DNA from: Prostheceraeus crozeri
Lineage: Eukaryota; Platyhelminthes; Polycladida; Euryleptidae
DNA length: 64,000 bases
Assembly: GCA_907163375.1 (NCBI GenBank)
Contig: CAJQUW010010395.1
Coordinates: forward strand, 1 to 64,000
Direction: 5' to 3'
Shown here: positions 1 to 10,477 of the stretch, in pieces
Layout of the letters: every line of letters begins with the position of its first letter
How positions within the stretch are numbered: the stretch's first letter is position 1
Program-made: the position numbers and the translations under genes
The notes under the pieces: generated by a model
What the model was told of the DNA's origin: nothing
Seen by the model: the letters and a program-made list of their open reading frames with translations, nothing else
Database searches by the model: none

Positions 1-269
1 TTTATTTTGATATCAAACAGATAAAACTTAGATTTGCTAAACTTTTAAAACTCTTGAAAACAGTTATGATTTTATTTTTATTTAAACTTGTCTACTTGTA
101 AACAGTAAATCTGACGATCATTATTTTTACAAACAGTTACACCTTTATTTCTAACGCAAGTACACTATTGAAACTTATTTCTAACTTGTAATCTTAAAAC
201 ATTTTCTTTGGGCGATGTGATAGATGAAATTAGTGTCAAATAAAATTAAGATTAGCTTACACTTCTGAT

Positions 270-2370
270 ACAGGGATAGGCAATCGACTGCGATCCTTTG
301 TGTAAAGAGCTGGTTAGACTACGAAAGGAGATGTGAGTTTTGTTTGCGGTGTGGCGGTGAGTGTCCTCCCATTTCATTGCCTGTCGCGTTCTAATATCGT
401 CTCATTGAGAGTGACAGGTAGAAACTCATGGTTCTCATTTAACGGTTTGCAATGGAAAGTTTTTAGCAACCTTCGACAGTTGGCTAAATGTCGCCCTGGT
501 GCGATGCTACTCGTTGAGACTCATCCAAAGGGAGGTACACTTGCAAAATGACCGCTGAGAGGTATAACTAAGATTGACCATTGCCGAAGGTCCTTGGGTT
601 CATCGCTACGGGTTTCACCGCTGCCCTTTAACAGGAACCACCGTCGAAAGGAAAAATACACCGTCTTCATTTGCAAACGTCCAAGTTGACTGATAATCAG
701 TTTCAACTTAATGATAGTATTAGCCTCAGTCTAAAGCTCTGCCAGGGCGTAAACCGCGTGGAGGCTCTATCATGTGCTCGCCCATAGGGGACGATTATAC
801 TGGTAGTGTTGGTGTAGTGATTTCAATCTTGTGAAAAGGGAAGTTGAGAATCTTTTCTTTTGTTCTCATCAACGTTTATATGGGGAGCAATCATTGAAGG
901 GACATCTAATGAAATTAATTTCACTCTACTCCATATCATAAAGACTAATCCTTTGTCGAATGGCTTGGAAGTACTTGAACTGGCGAGAGATGGCGTCACG
1001 TTGAGTCTTGTGAAGTCGAACGCCCAACATGAGAAGGCTCAGAGGTTCGGTCTAACAACCGACGAACAAACCCGTGCAACAACATTCCTCTCTACGGGTC
1101 AGTCCGCAGTCGAAGGATACGCTCGGCAATGGGGTATTAACAGCGATGATGTGCTTATGAGTAGAAGTTGAATCTCTTGATAGCAAGAGATAGTCAACTA
1201 GATAGGAAGTCAAAAAATAACCTGATAGGCAGGGACAAATGGATAGTAAGTAATTTACCACTTATGTAGAGGAATGTTAGATTTGAGGGTAGTGAGAGGC
1301 AGCTCGATCCGTGACAGCCGATGGCGCCTTGTAATGATCACTATGGGAAGAGAGAGATGAGATCTTTTCCCCGTTACCCGCTCTTTACAGCTGAAGACTT
1401 CATTGTCATGCCTCGAAGTGTTAACGCATACGCGCGAGGAAGTAGTGAACAGTAGCTGGATCTAAACCCCTCAAAGCTGGCTTAAGTTAGTTAAATTTGA
1501 AATATGATAGCAGATTTGAACTCAGCATACTTGATAAACCTTGAGGATACCACCCAAGTTATTGCTGTGATAGCATGATAGCAAGCCGTAGAGGCTTGAT
1601 TACCAGGTTTTGCAATGAGATGTTTAGAGGCAAACCATGACAAGATAGCTAAGATCTCAACCGATTGGCGTTCATAAGTGTACGTTGAGTGTCTGTGTAA
1701 CTGCCCAAACATGAGACATGGAGTTGTCCAGCGGTTACGGGTCTTAAATATGACACATTCCATTGCACACTTATCACTACGAGCATCGTCCCGACCGTCC
1801 CGAAGGAAACACACCTGTCAGTGACAGATATTACAGCAAAACTCTCCGTGTCTTGCTCGCTTTCAGTGAAAACAGCCACGCTTATACCATAGAAGACTGG
1901 CTCAGAACATCATTAAAAAATGCTTTATTAATTGGACTTCAGCAGGGTCGAAAACCCCAGAAAACCTCCAAAACAGTGAATTTAAAATTTTCAACGTTTT
2001 TAGCACTACTTATGAAATTTTATAAGGTAGTTCCCATCACTGTAGGCAGGTCAATAGCGACCGAACCTTTTTTGAAATCAAGTCAAACGGTACTTGTAGA
2101 AGCGCAAAGAGATACGAGCTTTAAAGGTTTTTGGAGTCTTTTATGGCTGGAGACGAAGGCCATCTCCTGGCGAACGTACCCCTCTAAGCTGCTGGCGGCT
2201 TAGTGATATCAGGCAATGATTTTTCTAAGTCGGTTTCTCTCTACAGAAAACTTGGAATTTGGAAGTGTCCGAAGCTATCATCGAGGAGCTCAGAGAGACG
2301 ACGACCTACCTCTGAACAATCGTTCTCCTTCTAAATGACAAGTCTCCGTCGTGTTCCCAGCTTATACTAG
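270..2370. other. Unidentified ORF-poor block, richer in GC than its flanks
   Basis: This block has visibly more G and C than the AT-rich sequence before 270 and contains no convincing open reading frame; the longest (1763-2203) has no recognisable motif. Several short hairpins are visible, for example around 1174-1200 (ctcttg/caagag). It runs directly into the satellite that starts near 2400. I compared it by eye with rRNA, snRNA and mitochondrial rRNA landmarks and found no match. It could be a non-coding gene, the unique part of a larger repeat, or a decayed element. Nothing in the sequence decides between these. Confidence 0.35.
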
Positions 2371-2399
2371 TGTGTGGCGATCAGCTGATGACGATAAAT

Positions 2400-3980
2400 A
2401 CCCATAGGCCAAACACTAAAAATCGCCGTCTATCTCCGGTTCTAGTGCTACGCGATTGAGCTGGAAATACACCATTTCCATGTAGAATTTGACGCTGAAT
2501 CCGAATCTGGCCTCCGTTTTCCCATCCGATGCTTCGTTTTGGCTCTACAGTAGGCAGCCATCGCAAAAATTCTAACTCGTTTTTCCGAAAAATGTTGAAA
2601 ATTTTTCTCGCCGATGACTTGAAACTCTCCGATTGACATGAAACTCACCATACAGATAAAGAATCTGACGCTGATTCCAAATCTGAAATCCGTTTTCCCA
2701 TCCGATACTTCGTTTTGAAGCTAGAGGCCAAAACGTCCCAAATTCTAACTCTGTCGTTTTTCGCCAATGTCCCAAAATCTTAAATGGCATCTCACATCTA
2801 AACGAAGACAGATAGGAACAAGCCGATTCTTTCACTGAATTTGTCTCACTCTTAGCTTTCAAACGAGCTATCGCACGACAAAATCCGTCCACTGGAAGCC
2901 AAAATCAAAGCAAGCTGTCCAGAGGGGGGGACGTCAGTGAAATTTCAAAATTTGATGAAAAATGTTTTGGTGACGGTCCCAGGTCGAAATTCCACACTTT
3001 GGAAAATTTTCAAAATTTTACCCATACAAAGTCACTCTGACACTTAGGATTTTTTCAGGTGAGTGAGCTCCGACCTAAAATCTTGTAACCGCTCTAACTT
3101 TTGAACGAAGACAGATAGGAACAAGCCGATTCTTTCACTGAATTTGTCTCACTCTTAGCTTTCAAACGAGCTATCGCACGACAAAATCCGTCCACTGGAA
3201 GCCAAAATCGAAGCAAGCTGTCCAGAGGGGGGGGGACGTCAGTGAAAATTTTTTCTCTCCGATTGAGCTGGAAACATCCTTCCTAACCCAAAATTTCACG
3301 TAGATTCCGAATCTGGCCTCCGTTTTCTCATCCGATGCTTCGTTTGGGCGCTACACACCAAAACGTCCCAAATTCTAACTCTGTCGTTTTTTCGAAAAAT
3401 GTTGAAAATTTTTCTCTCCGATTGACTTGAAACTCACCATACAGATAGAGAATTTCACGCTGATTCCAAATCTGAAATCCGTTTTCCAATCCGATGCTTC
3501 GTTTTGAAGCTAGAGCCCAAAACGTCCCAAATTCTAACTCTGTCGTTTTTCGCCAATGTCCCAAAATCTTAAATGGCATCTCACATCTAAACGAAGACAG
3601 ATAGGAACAAGCCGATTCTTTCACTGAATTTGTCTCACTCTTAGCTTTCAAACGAGCTATCGCACGACAAAATCCGTCCACTGGAAGCCAAAATCGAAGC
3701 AAGCTGTCCAGAGGGGGGGGGACGTCAGCGAAAAATTTTTTCTCTCCGATTGCTTTCAAATTCACCATACAGATGCAGAATTTCACGCTGAATCCGAATC
3801 TGGCCTCCGTTTTCTCATCCGATGCTTCGTTTGGGCCCTACACACCAAAACGTCCCACATTTTAACTCTGCCAAAATTTTGAAGAAACAGTTTTTCTCGC
3901 CGATTGAGCTGGAAATCACATCACAGATGCAGAATTTGACGCTGAATCCGAATCTGGCCACCGTTTCACCATCCAAGACA
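2400..3980. repeat. Complex satellite array
   Basis: About six degenerate copies of a 130-165 bp unit follow each other near 2451, 2621, 3250, 3405, 3740 and 3900. Each carries the landmarks 'ctccgattga', 'acgctgaatccgaatctgg', 'catccgatgcttcgttttg' and 'aaaacgtcccaaattctaac'. Copies vary in length and differ by scattered substitutions. The minus-strand ORFs here are translations of this repeat and are not genes. A second module (2799-3730) is interleaved, making a higher-order repeat. Confidence 0.85.
2799..3730. repeat. 137-bp satellite module ending in a G run, three copies
   Basis: Nearly identical segments at about 2799-2935, 3100-3239 and 3588-3730 begin 'aacgaagacagatagg' and end in 7-9 consecutive G followed by 'acgtcag'. 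Starts are about 300 and 490 bp apart, so the module alternates with the longer satellite unit. These copies are much more alike than the units around them, which suggests later duplication or gene conversion. Confidence 0.85.
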
Positions 3981-4210
3981 ACCTAGGCGGTCGCCCATGT
4001 AAACCTAGACGGTCGCCCACGTCAACCTAGACGGTCGCCCACGTCAACCTAGACGGTCGCCCAAGTCAACCAGGCGGTCGGACCAACTCACTCGAGTCTC
4101 ACACTCTGTCGTTGCAGAGGGGGGGGGGAGTCAGCGAACATGTTGTGAACCCACCTGGCCGGCACACCACGACAGACCACAACCTCTGTCGTTCCAGAGG
4201 GGGGGGCGCG
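3980..4210. repeat. 22-bp minisatellite followed by G-run motifs
   Basis: From about 3980 to 4078 there are four to five copies of a 22-bp unit built on 'acctagacggtcgcccacg'. Two further 'cagag' + G-run motifs follow at about 4116-4131 and 4195-4207, resembling the end of the 137-bp module upstream, so this is probably the edge of the same satellite locus. Confidence 0.8.
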
Positions 4211-4429
4211 CTGTGTTTATTCTGGACCTTTTGTTACTACTAACATTGTCCGGGGCTGTAGGCCCATCGAAGTCACAAAAAATACCCTTTATTCAATGAT
4301 ACTACCTCTAGAATAAAGCTATCTGCTGGAATAGGTAGAATAAAGCTACCTCTGTCGATCTATCTCTTTCTTACCTCTGCGTGCAGTTAACACAACGGCC
4401 GAGTACTGTGATTTCAATTTTTGAACAAA

Positions 4430-4608
4430 TCGATTTATCACAGGTCTATCGAAAAAGTGGAATTGAGGTTTATCAAGGTCAATTCCAATTCCAATTCCAA
4501 TTCCAGTAGATTTAAATATCGTCTATTCCAAGTCCAATTCCAATTCCGATGAAAAATGGAATTAATTCCGGATCGAAATTAATTCCAATTCCGATTTTTC
4601 CAACTCTG
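4430..4608. repeat. Array of 'aattcc' words ending in a hAT-like terminus
   Basis: Repeated 'aattcc' hexamers around 4478-4600 end in 'ttttccaactctg' at about 4608. The reverse complement starts CAGAGTTG, the usual form of a hAT terminal inverted repeat. Arrays of short words just inside the ends occur at other hAT-like sites in this window (55510-56285, 40000-40134). No matching opposite end was found. Confidence 0.45.
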
Positions 4609-4875
4609 GCTAGAAGCAATAACAGGGCATAAACCATTTTCAATTCAAAGTCATTCGAGAGCGTCTGTCAAGGTCAACCCACCAACCAAAACGTCTGTCA
4701 GGGGTCATTCAGTATTCAGGGAGATATGAGGAATATTTTGGCATTGGTTTCAATCGGCAACCTTTTGGTCTAATCTAGCCTAGTTGTAGGGTGTTACATA
4801 ATAGGCCCCCTATGTTTACCCACCACTAATACCCAGCCAGACGGTCAGTTCCCAGTTTCACTAACCACGCACTAC

Positions 4876-5450
4876 ATGGTATCGTACAAGAAAATTGGTA
4901 ACCTTTTCGTCTATGCTCGACCCCCCTGGCGCCTGGTCTATGCCGCCTGTTGGGAACGGCTCATCAAGGACGGAAAGAAATTATCGCAATGCAAATTGTG
5001 TGAGAAGACCTACGTATATTCTGGGAGCACCACGAACATGTTGAAACATTTGGGCGATGCTCATCGACTGATTATTAATACCTCGTGTGACTTAAAACGA
5101 ATCGCCGCCGGACGGCTGAGTAAATCGACTGTGAATGTGGATCTCGACTGCGATGCGCCTCCTGACGATTCTTCTTCTGTCTGTCTCTTCAAAGAAACCA
5201 AAAATATGCATTTTTTTCATCGAATCGCTCTTGTTTGAAACTAGGCTAAGTGATGATCCACTGCTTTGGTGGAAAAATGAGTAAAGATTCCCGACTTTAA
5301 AGAAAGTTGCGAGAAACTTCTGGCGATACAACCCAGCAGTGCTGCCGCTGAACGGTTGTTCAGCACATCGGGAAACATTTAGAGCACTAAAAGGTTGAAC
5401 TTGTCCCGAAAAATGCCTCCAAACAATCGTTTTTTCACGAAAATATAGGT
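4876..5450 (+). pseudogene. hAT transposase remnant (BED finger plus C-terminal dimerisation segment)
   Basis: The reading frame from 4876 encodes a BED-type zinc finger: 'QCKLCEKTYVYSGST' followed by 'NMLKHLGDAH', giving the C-x2-C...H pattern. After the stop at 5238 the same strand carries, near 5315-5375, the hAT C-terminal signature 'PSSAAAERLFSTSGNI'. The roughly 400 residues of catalytic RNase-H domain that normally separate these two parts are missing, so this is an internally deleted, decayed copy. BED fingers bind DNA at transposon ends and hAT proteins dimerise through the C-terminal segment. A domesticated ZBED gene is unlikely because the frame is broken and the core is absent. 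Confidence 0.75.
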
Positions 5451-5552
5451 GTCACAGAATGTATAAGATATTTGTTTTGAGATGGTCTTGTACATGCAAA
5501 TTTCCACCAGTAAATATGTAGTTGCTGTTTGCAATGAAATTGACTATACGTG

Positions 5553-5594
5553 TATATGACAGTCTGTAAGTCCTAACTCACAGACTGTCATATA
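5553..5594. repeat. Perfect 15-bp hairpin
   Basis: 'tatatgacagtctgt' and its exact reverse complement are separated by 12 bases. It lies downstream of the hAT remnant and may be part of a lost terminal region. Confidence 0.6.
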
Positions 5595-5778
5595 TTGTCA
5601 AATGCATATTTCTCTCATAACATCCGAGTGTATAATACGGTTTTATCATGCTTATAATGGTGCGAAAACGTTTTGTCTATATCATGTTATTCAGATGAAA
5701 ATTATAAAGGAAGAAATAATAGAAATATAAGTAGGTCCGTTATCCTAGAAAAGTACATCACTACATCACACTTATTAA

Positions 5779-8364
5779 CCCTTTAAGGACCATAGTGTTT
5801 GAGGCCATCGAAATTGAAATTACTCTTGCGGGATCTTTTTGCCATCACTTCAATATGAAAACTACAAAATTTCATCCAATAATTCTCTTTCGTTGTGAAG
5901 ATACAGGGTGGCACACATATAAACCACTTGTCCTTAAGGGTAAATAAACGCTAAAAACTATGCATGAAAGTCATAGAAGCAATTCCGGGTTGCATTCAGG
6001 CAGAAGCTTTTCTCACATGCTCAGCATGTGAGAAGCTTCTGCAGTCATTCTGCTTCCCTGAGCCCAGGAAACAGCGTCTGCGCTTGGCTCCGAAGACTGG
6101 CAGGTGATGGCCAGGAACCACGAAGTGACCCGGGTTCTTTCTGCCTTGATGCAGTCTTTGTCGAGAACTGAATTGTCCAGCAAGCTTCCGAACGAATGCT
6201 TGTCGGAATTGCAGCAGTGTTGGGGATTTCATGCGACAAATTTCCATTTTCTTCCGGTAGATGATGTGAGCATTGAGGATGCTCAAATCGATGATGTCGA
6301 AGAATATTCGCAGATAGAATTTTGCCCGGCTTCGTCGATCGATTTGGTAGCACTCCTTCAGTTGGTACGTTAGGTCAACACCACCCATAATTGAATTGTA
6401 GAATGACACCTGTGAAAAAAGGAAATGTCAATATGCTTGCGCATGTAGGCCTACATGCAAATATTTTTGTGCGTAACAGATATGTGATTATAGAAATACG
6501 CAGGAAACAGAGGCCTACTGCATGCAAAATCAACAAGTTATGTAAGCACTGTCATGTAACTTACAGTTGTACACGTACGAGTATATCCTACGTTTTAGAG
6601 TGAGTCATTTATTAAATGTCAAAATACATGTACTTCGAATGCTTTTAGACTAGCTCTCTGCGAATTGTGTGTGTGACCTGCTTATGTAATTGATATGCAC
6701 GAATCGATTCATAAAATTGAAAATATATTTCGTGTAGGACTGTATGCCTATTGTGATGCAGCTTCATTGATTCACGACATGATTGAAGGGTTGCATGCAC
6801 ATTGCACAATTATGTAATAGGCGATATCAGATATTTGAATTCAAAAGGAGGAAGAATCAATATACTCTCATCCAGAAGTCCACATGCACAACGGCTTCCT
6901 ATGAATGACAGTGCCGGTGTGGCACTGTAAATTGATCTTGGATTGCTATGATTTGCATTGTTCTTTGATTTGCATGTACATGTACAATTCTGAACATAAT
7001 ACAAATCAACATAATACTAGCAAACAATATTATAACTTGTACACATCATGTGAGGTTTTCTATGCATCCAAAAGTGTATGTGTTGGCCTCAGTGTCTACT
7101 CACCATGATAGGTTTTTGAACAGATTTTCTTGTCGAACGGCCTTTCATCCTTCTCGTCACAGCAGTTGTCTCGCAAGGTTTCAGGAAGTTCGACAGCATC
7201 GTCACTGGCCTTTTATCTATCCATTGACAATATCAAACTTTTCCATCTTCTTCCACGGATCCAGATATGTCACCCTTTTTCATCTTCTCTGCATTCTTTG
7301 CAATTGGCGGGAGGTTTCTTTTTTTAGGATTGACCGTGGCGACGGCCATGATGCCGTTTGTGTGCAGAATTTTCATCAGTCTAACCGATGAGAAATAGTT
7401 GTCAAAGGCTAGTCGAACTCCAATATTCTCTATCTTGTCGGACAGCTGAAGGACAACCGACTCACCTAAGGCATATTCACAGCCTTCTGGTTTTCGACCG
7501 GTGTAGAGTTCAAATTCAAAACAATATCCCGTCTTTGAGTCTGAACGCATCCAAATTTTGAAGTCCCACCTGATACTGGGTTTCTTTAGCATGTATTGTT
7601 TCATGGAGTTGTGTGGACTTCAGAAATAAGCTTGTATAAGCTTGCATATTTTGAGTGATGCAATGTCTGTAATAGAATCTCAGAGTATTCATTTTTTCCA
7701 ACAACTTCATTAGTAAAGTGGTATAAAACACTAGCACACTCAGATTTCTGATAGAAAATTACCACTGAATCTACGTACGTATGTCTTGACTATCTACCTG
7801 CACACATTCTACATTTGCGCATTATGTAGTGTAGGATATGCAACAACGAAAAAAGTCAATGCTTAGATGAATAATGTCATAAACAGCTTGACTTTGTACA
7901 ACTATTGTTGTCTGTGCATGATTAATATTGGTTTTATCAGGTACTTGAAATGTAGAATATAATAGAGAAAATTTACCATTGAGGACAAGTGGTTCATATA
8001 TGTACCACCAAAATTCAAATTAGTCTGTACGGTTTCCTATTGAAAAAATCTTGCGCCAAGTGGTCTAGTTTGCTAATATAGGATATTTTCTAGGAGAAAA
8101 TGCTAATAAGAGTTACACAAGTGCTCACGGTGATTATAGAGAGATTCGTAATATAAGGCAAAAACTTACCTCACGATATGGCAGATTTCAAATCGAAACC
8201 AAAAATAAACGAAACTTTGTTGAAACGCAATTTTTGTTTGTATCAGTTATTTTTTATGCAAATAAACAAAATGAGGGTTGTTGGGTTATTTCAATTGACT
8301 TTGAAGTGTAGTAATCCAACAAAAAAGAAGGTGGTGCATGTATGTAACACCAGTCTTTAAAGGG
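5779..8364 (-). mobile_element. piggyBac DNA transposon, internally deleted, with both ends
   Basis: The element starts 'ccctttaaggac' right after TTAA (5775-5778) and ends 'gtctttaaaggg' right before TTAA (8365-8368). The two ends are inverted repeats differing at one position and TTAA is the piggyBac target duplication. Longer subterminal inverted repeats ('ccacttgtcct' and its complement) lie at about 5908-5945 and 7975-8010. A palindrome, 'agaagcttttctcacatgct' with its near-complement, sits at about 6000-6042. At 2586 bp with only about the C-terminal half of a transposase on the minus strand, it cannot be autonomous. Confidence 0.9.
5996..7604 (-). pseudogene. piggyBac transposase, partial, with one intron
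   Basis: The minus strand shows the C-terminal half of a DDE_Tnp_1_7 transposase. All three catalytic Asp positions are recognisable: 'AFDNYFSS', 'WIDKRPV' and 'MGGVDL'. A good GT-AG intron splits the gene: donor GTGAGT at 7103 and acceptor after a T-rich tract at 6410, joining 'KPIM' to 'VSFYNSIMGGVD' in frame, as in piggyBac relatives where '(Y/F)N..MGGVD' follows directly. One in-frame stop lies near 7231, before 'YCQWIDK'. The N-terminal half (about 250-300 residues) is missing. It was presumably moved as part of the surrounding TTAA-flanked element. Confidence 0.85.
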
Positions 8365-8624
8365 TTAAAAAATAATTAAGAACTTTAGTTGACTTTAGTA
8401 TACATCACTACATGCGACATACAATGCAACGTGAAAATGTATCAACACGAAAAGCGAACATTAATACCGCACCATTTGAAAGTCATTATGGTATTTTGTG
8501 CCGTCTTTGCTGTCGAAAAAGGCAGACGTGATCAAACTATTTCCCCCTGGTAGTTGTATGGATAATACTTTCTTTCTATACATACAAGTAATTCAGTAAT
8601 ACGATACCATTTAGGTAAATACTA

Positions 8625-9260
8625 CTGTCAAACCGCACGGTTCCGGTTAATCGTGCGAGCGATTAACCGCGCCTGGCCCTGATCAGCCAAGCTTCAAAAA
8701 CATATGGGATTCCGATAACAACTCTTCATCGCCACTTGAAGGGAGATATTCAACAAATAGGACGATTTCACATTGTGTTCCCCAGTGACTTTGAGAATTT
8801 CTTGGTGCATCATTAATTGAGTTTGAATGAACCACTCTACGGCTTGTCGACAAAAGATGTACGACGTATCGAATATGAGTTAGCGAAATCATTGAATTTA
8901 AAACAATCATTCAATGACGAAAAGGAATTGCAGGAAAAAACTGGGTTATGGCTTTCATGAAAAGAAACGATTTAGCTATCAGGAAACCTGAACCAATTTG
9001 TTGCAAGGGCATCGGGATTCAATCATCACCAAGTTGGTAAATTTTTCAAAATATTGCGGGCATGTTTAGATTCCCATGAATACGGGCCCCATCAAATTTG
9101 GAAAGTGGATGAAAGTGGATTACCCACTGTCCAGATACCTAATAAAATCATAGCTAAAACAGGAGCAAAGCAAGTGGCAAAAATTACAAGTGCTGAAAAG
9201 GGGCAAGCAGTTACGATGGTGTGCAGAAAACTGTACCGGTACTATCACGTAGCCTAAACC
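8625..9260 (+). pseudogene. pogo/Tigger-type transposase remnant
   Basis: Fragments in shifting plus-strand frames follow the order of a pogo/Tigger (DDE_1) transposase: 'YGIPITTLHRHLKG' (psq-type HTH, near 8700), 'GLSTKDVRRIEYELA' (near 8840), 'NWVMAFMKRNDLAIRKPE' (near 8940, CENP-B-type HTH), 'FVARASGFNHHQVGKFF' and then 'IWKVDESGLPTVQ', which carries the first catalytic Asp, ending 'VTMVC' near 9240. At least three frame changes separate the pieces and the second half of the catalytic domain is absent. The 'ggttaatcgtgcgagcgatt' stretch at 8645-8665 resembles Tigger-type termini. It is a dead copy. Confidence 0.8.
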
Positions 9261-9452
9261 TAACTTTCAGTAAGAATCTAGCCTTTTTAACTAGACCTAC
9301 ATAATCAATAAATTGAGTCAAATCTCAATAAATTACTCTAAAATATGTGATAGATACACGTATGCTATAATATGTATAAGCGACACCTAAATTGGGTAGA
9401 TTTCCTATAGATTTTTATTGAAATGATACAAACATGTAAATCACAACATGTT

Positions 9453-9738
9453 CCGTTCTGCCCCGCCTATGTGTTCTGTTCTGCTTCGCAGTGTTCCGTT
9501 CTGCTGCAACCAATGTTCCATTTTGCCCCACCGGGTGGGGCAGAACGGAACACATGACAATTTTACCAGTTCTGAGATTTTTACATACAGTACCAATATC
9601 TGAGCATCCTTCTTGCTTGTTTTCACATTATAAAACTACTGACAATAATACTAGCGATTAACTGTGAAAATATAGTAAGAATAATTGAAGTAGGGACGAA
9701 TTAATGTTAAGGGTTCTATTCTGCCCCACTCTCCCCTA
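9453..9738. repeat. Repeated 'gttccgttctgcccc' words with an inverted copy
   Basis: Four variants of 'tgttccgttctgc' lie between 9453 and 9525, followed by an inverted copy after a small hairpin ('ccccaccgggtgggg', about 9526-9540). Another copy, 'ttctgccccactctcccct', ends near 9737. This looks like the subterminal region of a DNA transposon, possibly the 3' end of the neighbouring pogo copy, but no matching left end was found. Confidence 0.5.
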
Positions 9739-9739
9739 A

Positions 9740-10470
9740 AGCTATTAGCTCTACTTGAGTGGAAATAGCTCAAAGTCATAAATCTAAATTTGAAAAATTC
9801 GTGGAAGTTTAATGATGATGTCTCTTCATGTCCTTATTTATGAGTTAATATCTCACAACTTTCTTGAGAATCGATTTCACTACCCACGACTAATATTGTT
9901 TTCAAATGCCTAAAGAAGGCTAGATTCAGAAGCGCAACGAGTTCTCAATTGACAATTGACGTCAACAACAACTCGCTTTATCAGCTTCGTTAAAATTGTT
10001 TTTCACCTCAGCGAATTTCTCGATTGATTTTATGGTTTCATGTTATTTCAAGATTTCCATCAGGCCAATGGAGATTTTCGTGTGTGTTTCATGCATGTAC
10101 GACATTGTGTTTAATGCAATCGTTTAACTGGATTATGTTCTTTATCGATTATTTAATAATCATGGTCGTTGTTCATGCTATGAATAACAAGCTCCGTTTT
10201 TGTGTTCATGCTTGCTGAGTCAACTGAAAAATTATGAACATAGAATGAAATAAAATTTCTGTGCGTCATTGTAGGCTGAAATGATCAACTCCCTGTCACG
10301 ATCGCTTTTTCGAGAGTTGATTTTTAACTGATCATTATTAATAGTTGTCTATATAATCCACCATTCCTGCGATCGAGTAAAGAAACCACGCATTGGCCTC
10401 TAAATATGGCAAAATTCATGGAAGCATTTTTATTGATGATCAAACATAAAAAATCACTTTTTGATACATT
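9740..10470. other. Intergenic, nothing recognised
   Basis: AT-rich sequence between the pogo and P-element remnants. ORFs are short and without motifs, and no terminal repeat for either neighbour could be identified. Confidence 0.5.
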
Positions 10471-10477
10471 TTCTTTT

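Noticed and set aside
1763-2203. 146-codon frame in the unidentified block
   Set aside because: No motif, no homologue recognised and no surrounding gene signals.
3328-3786. Minus-strand 152-codon frame
   Set aside because: It is the translation of the satellite repeat; the residue pattern repeats with the DNA period and has no gene-like start or context.
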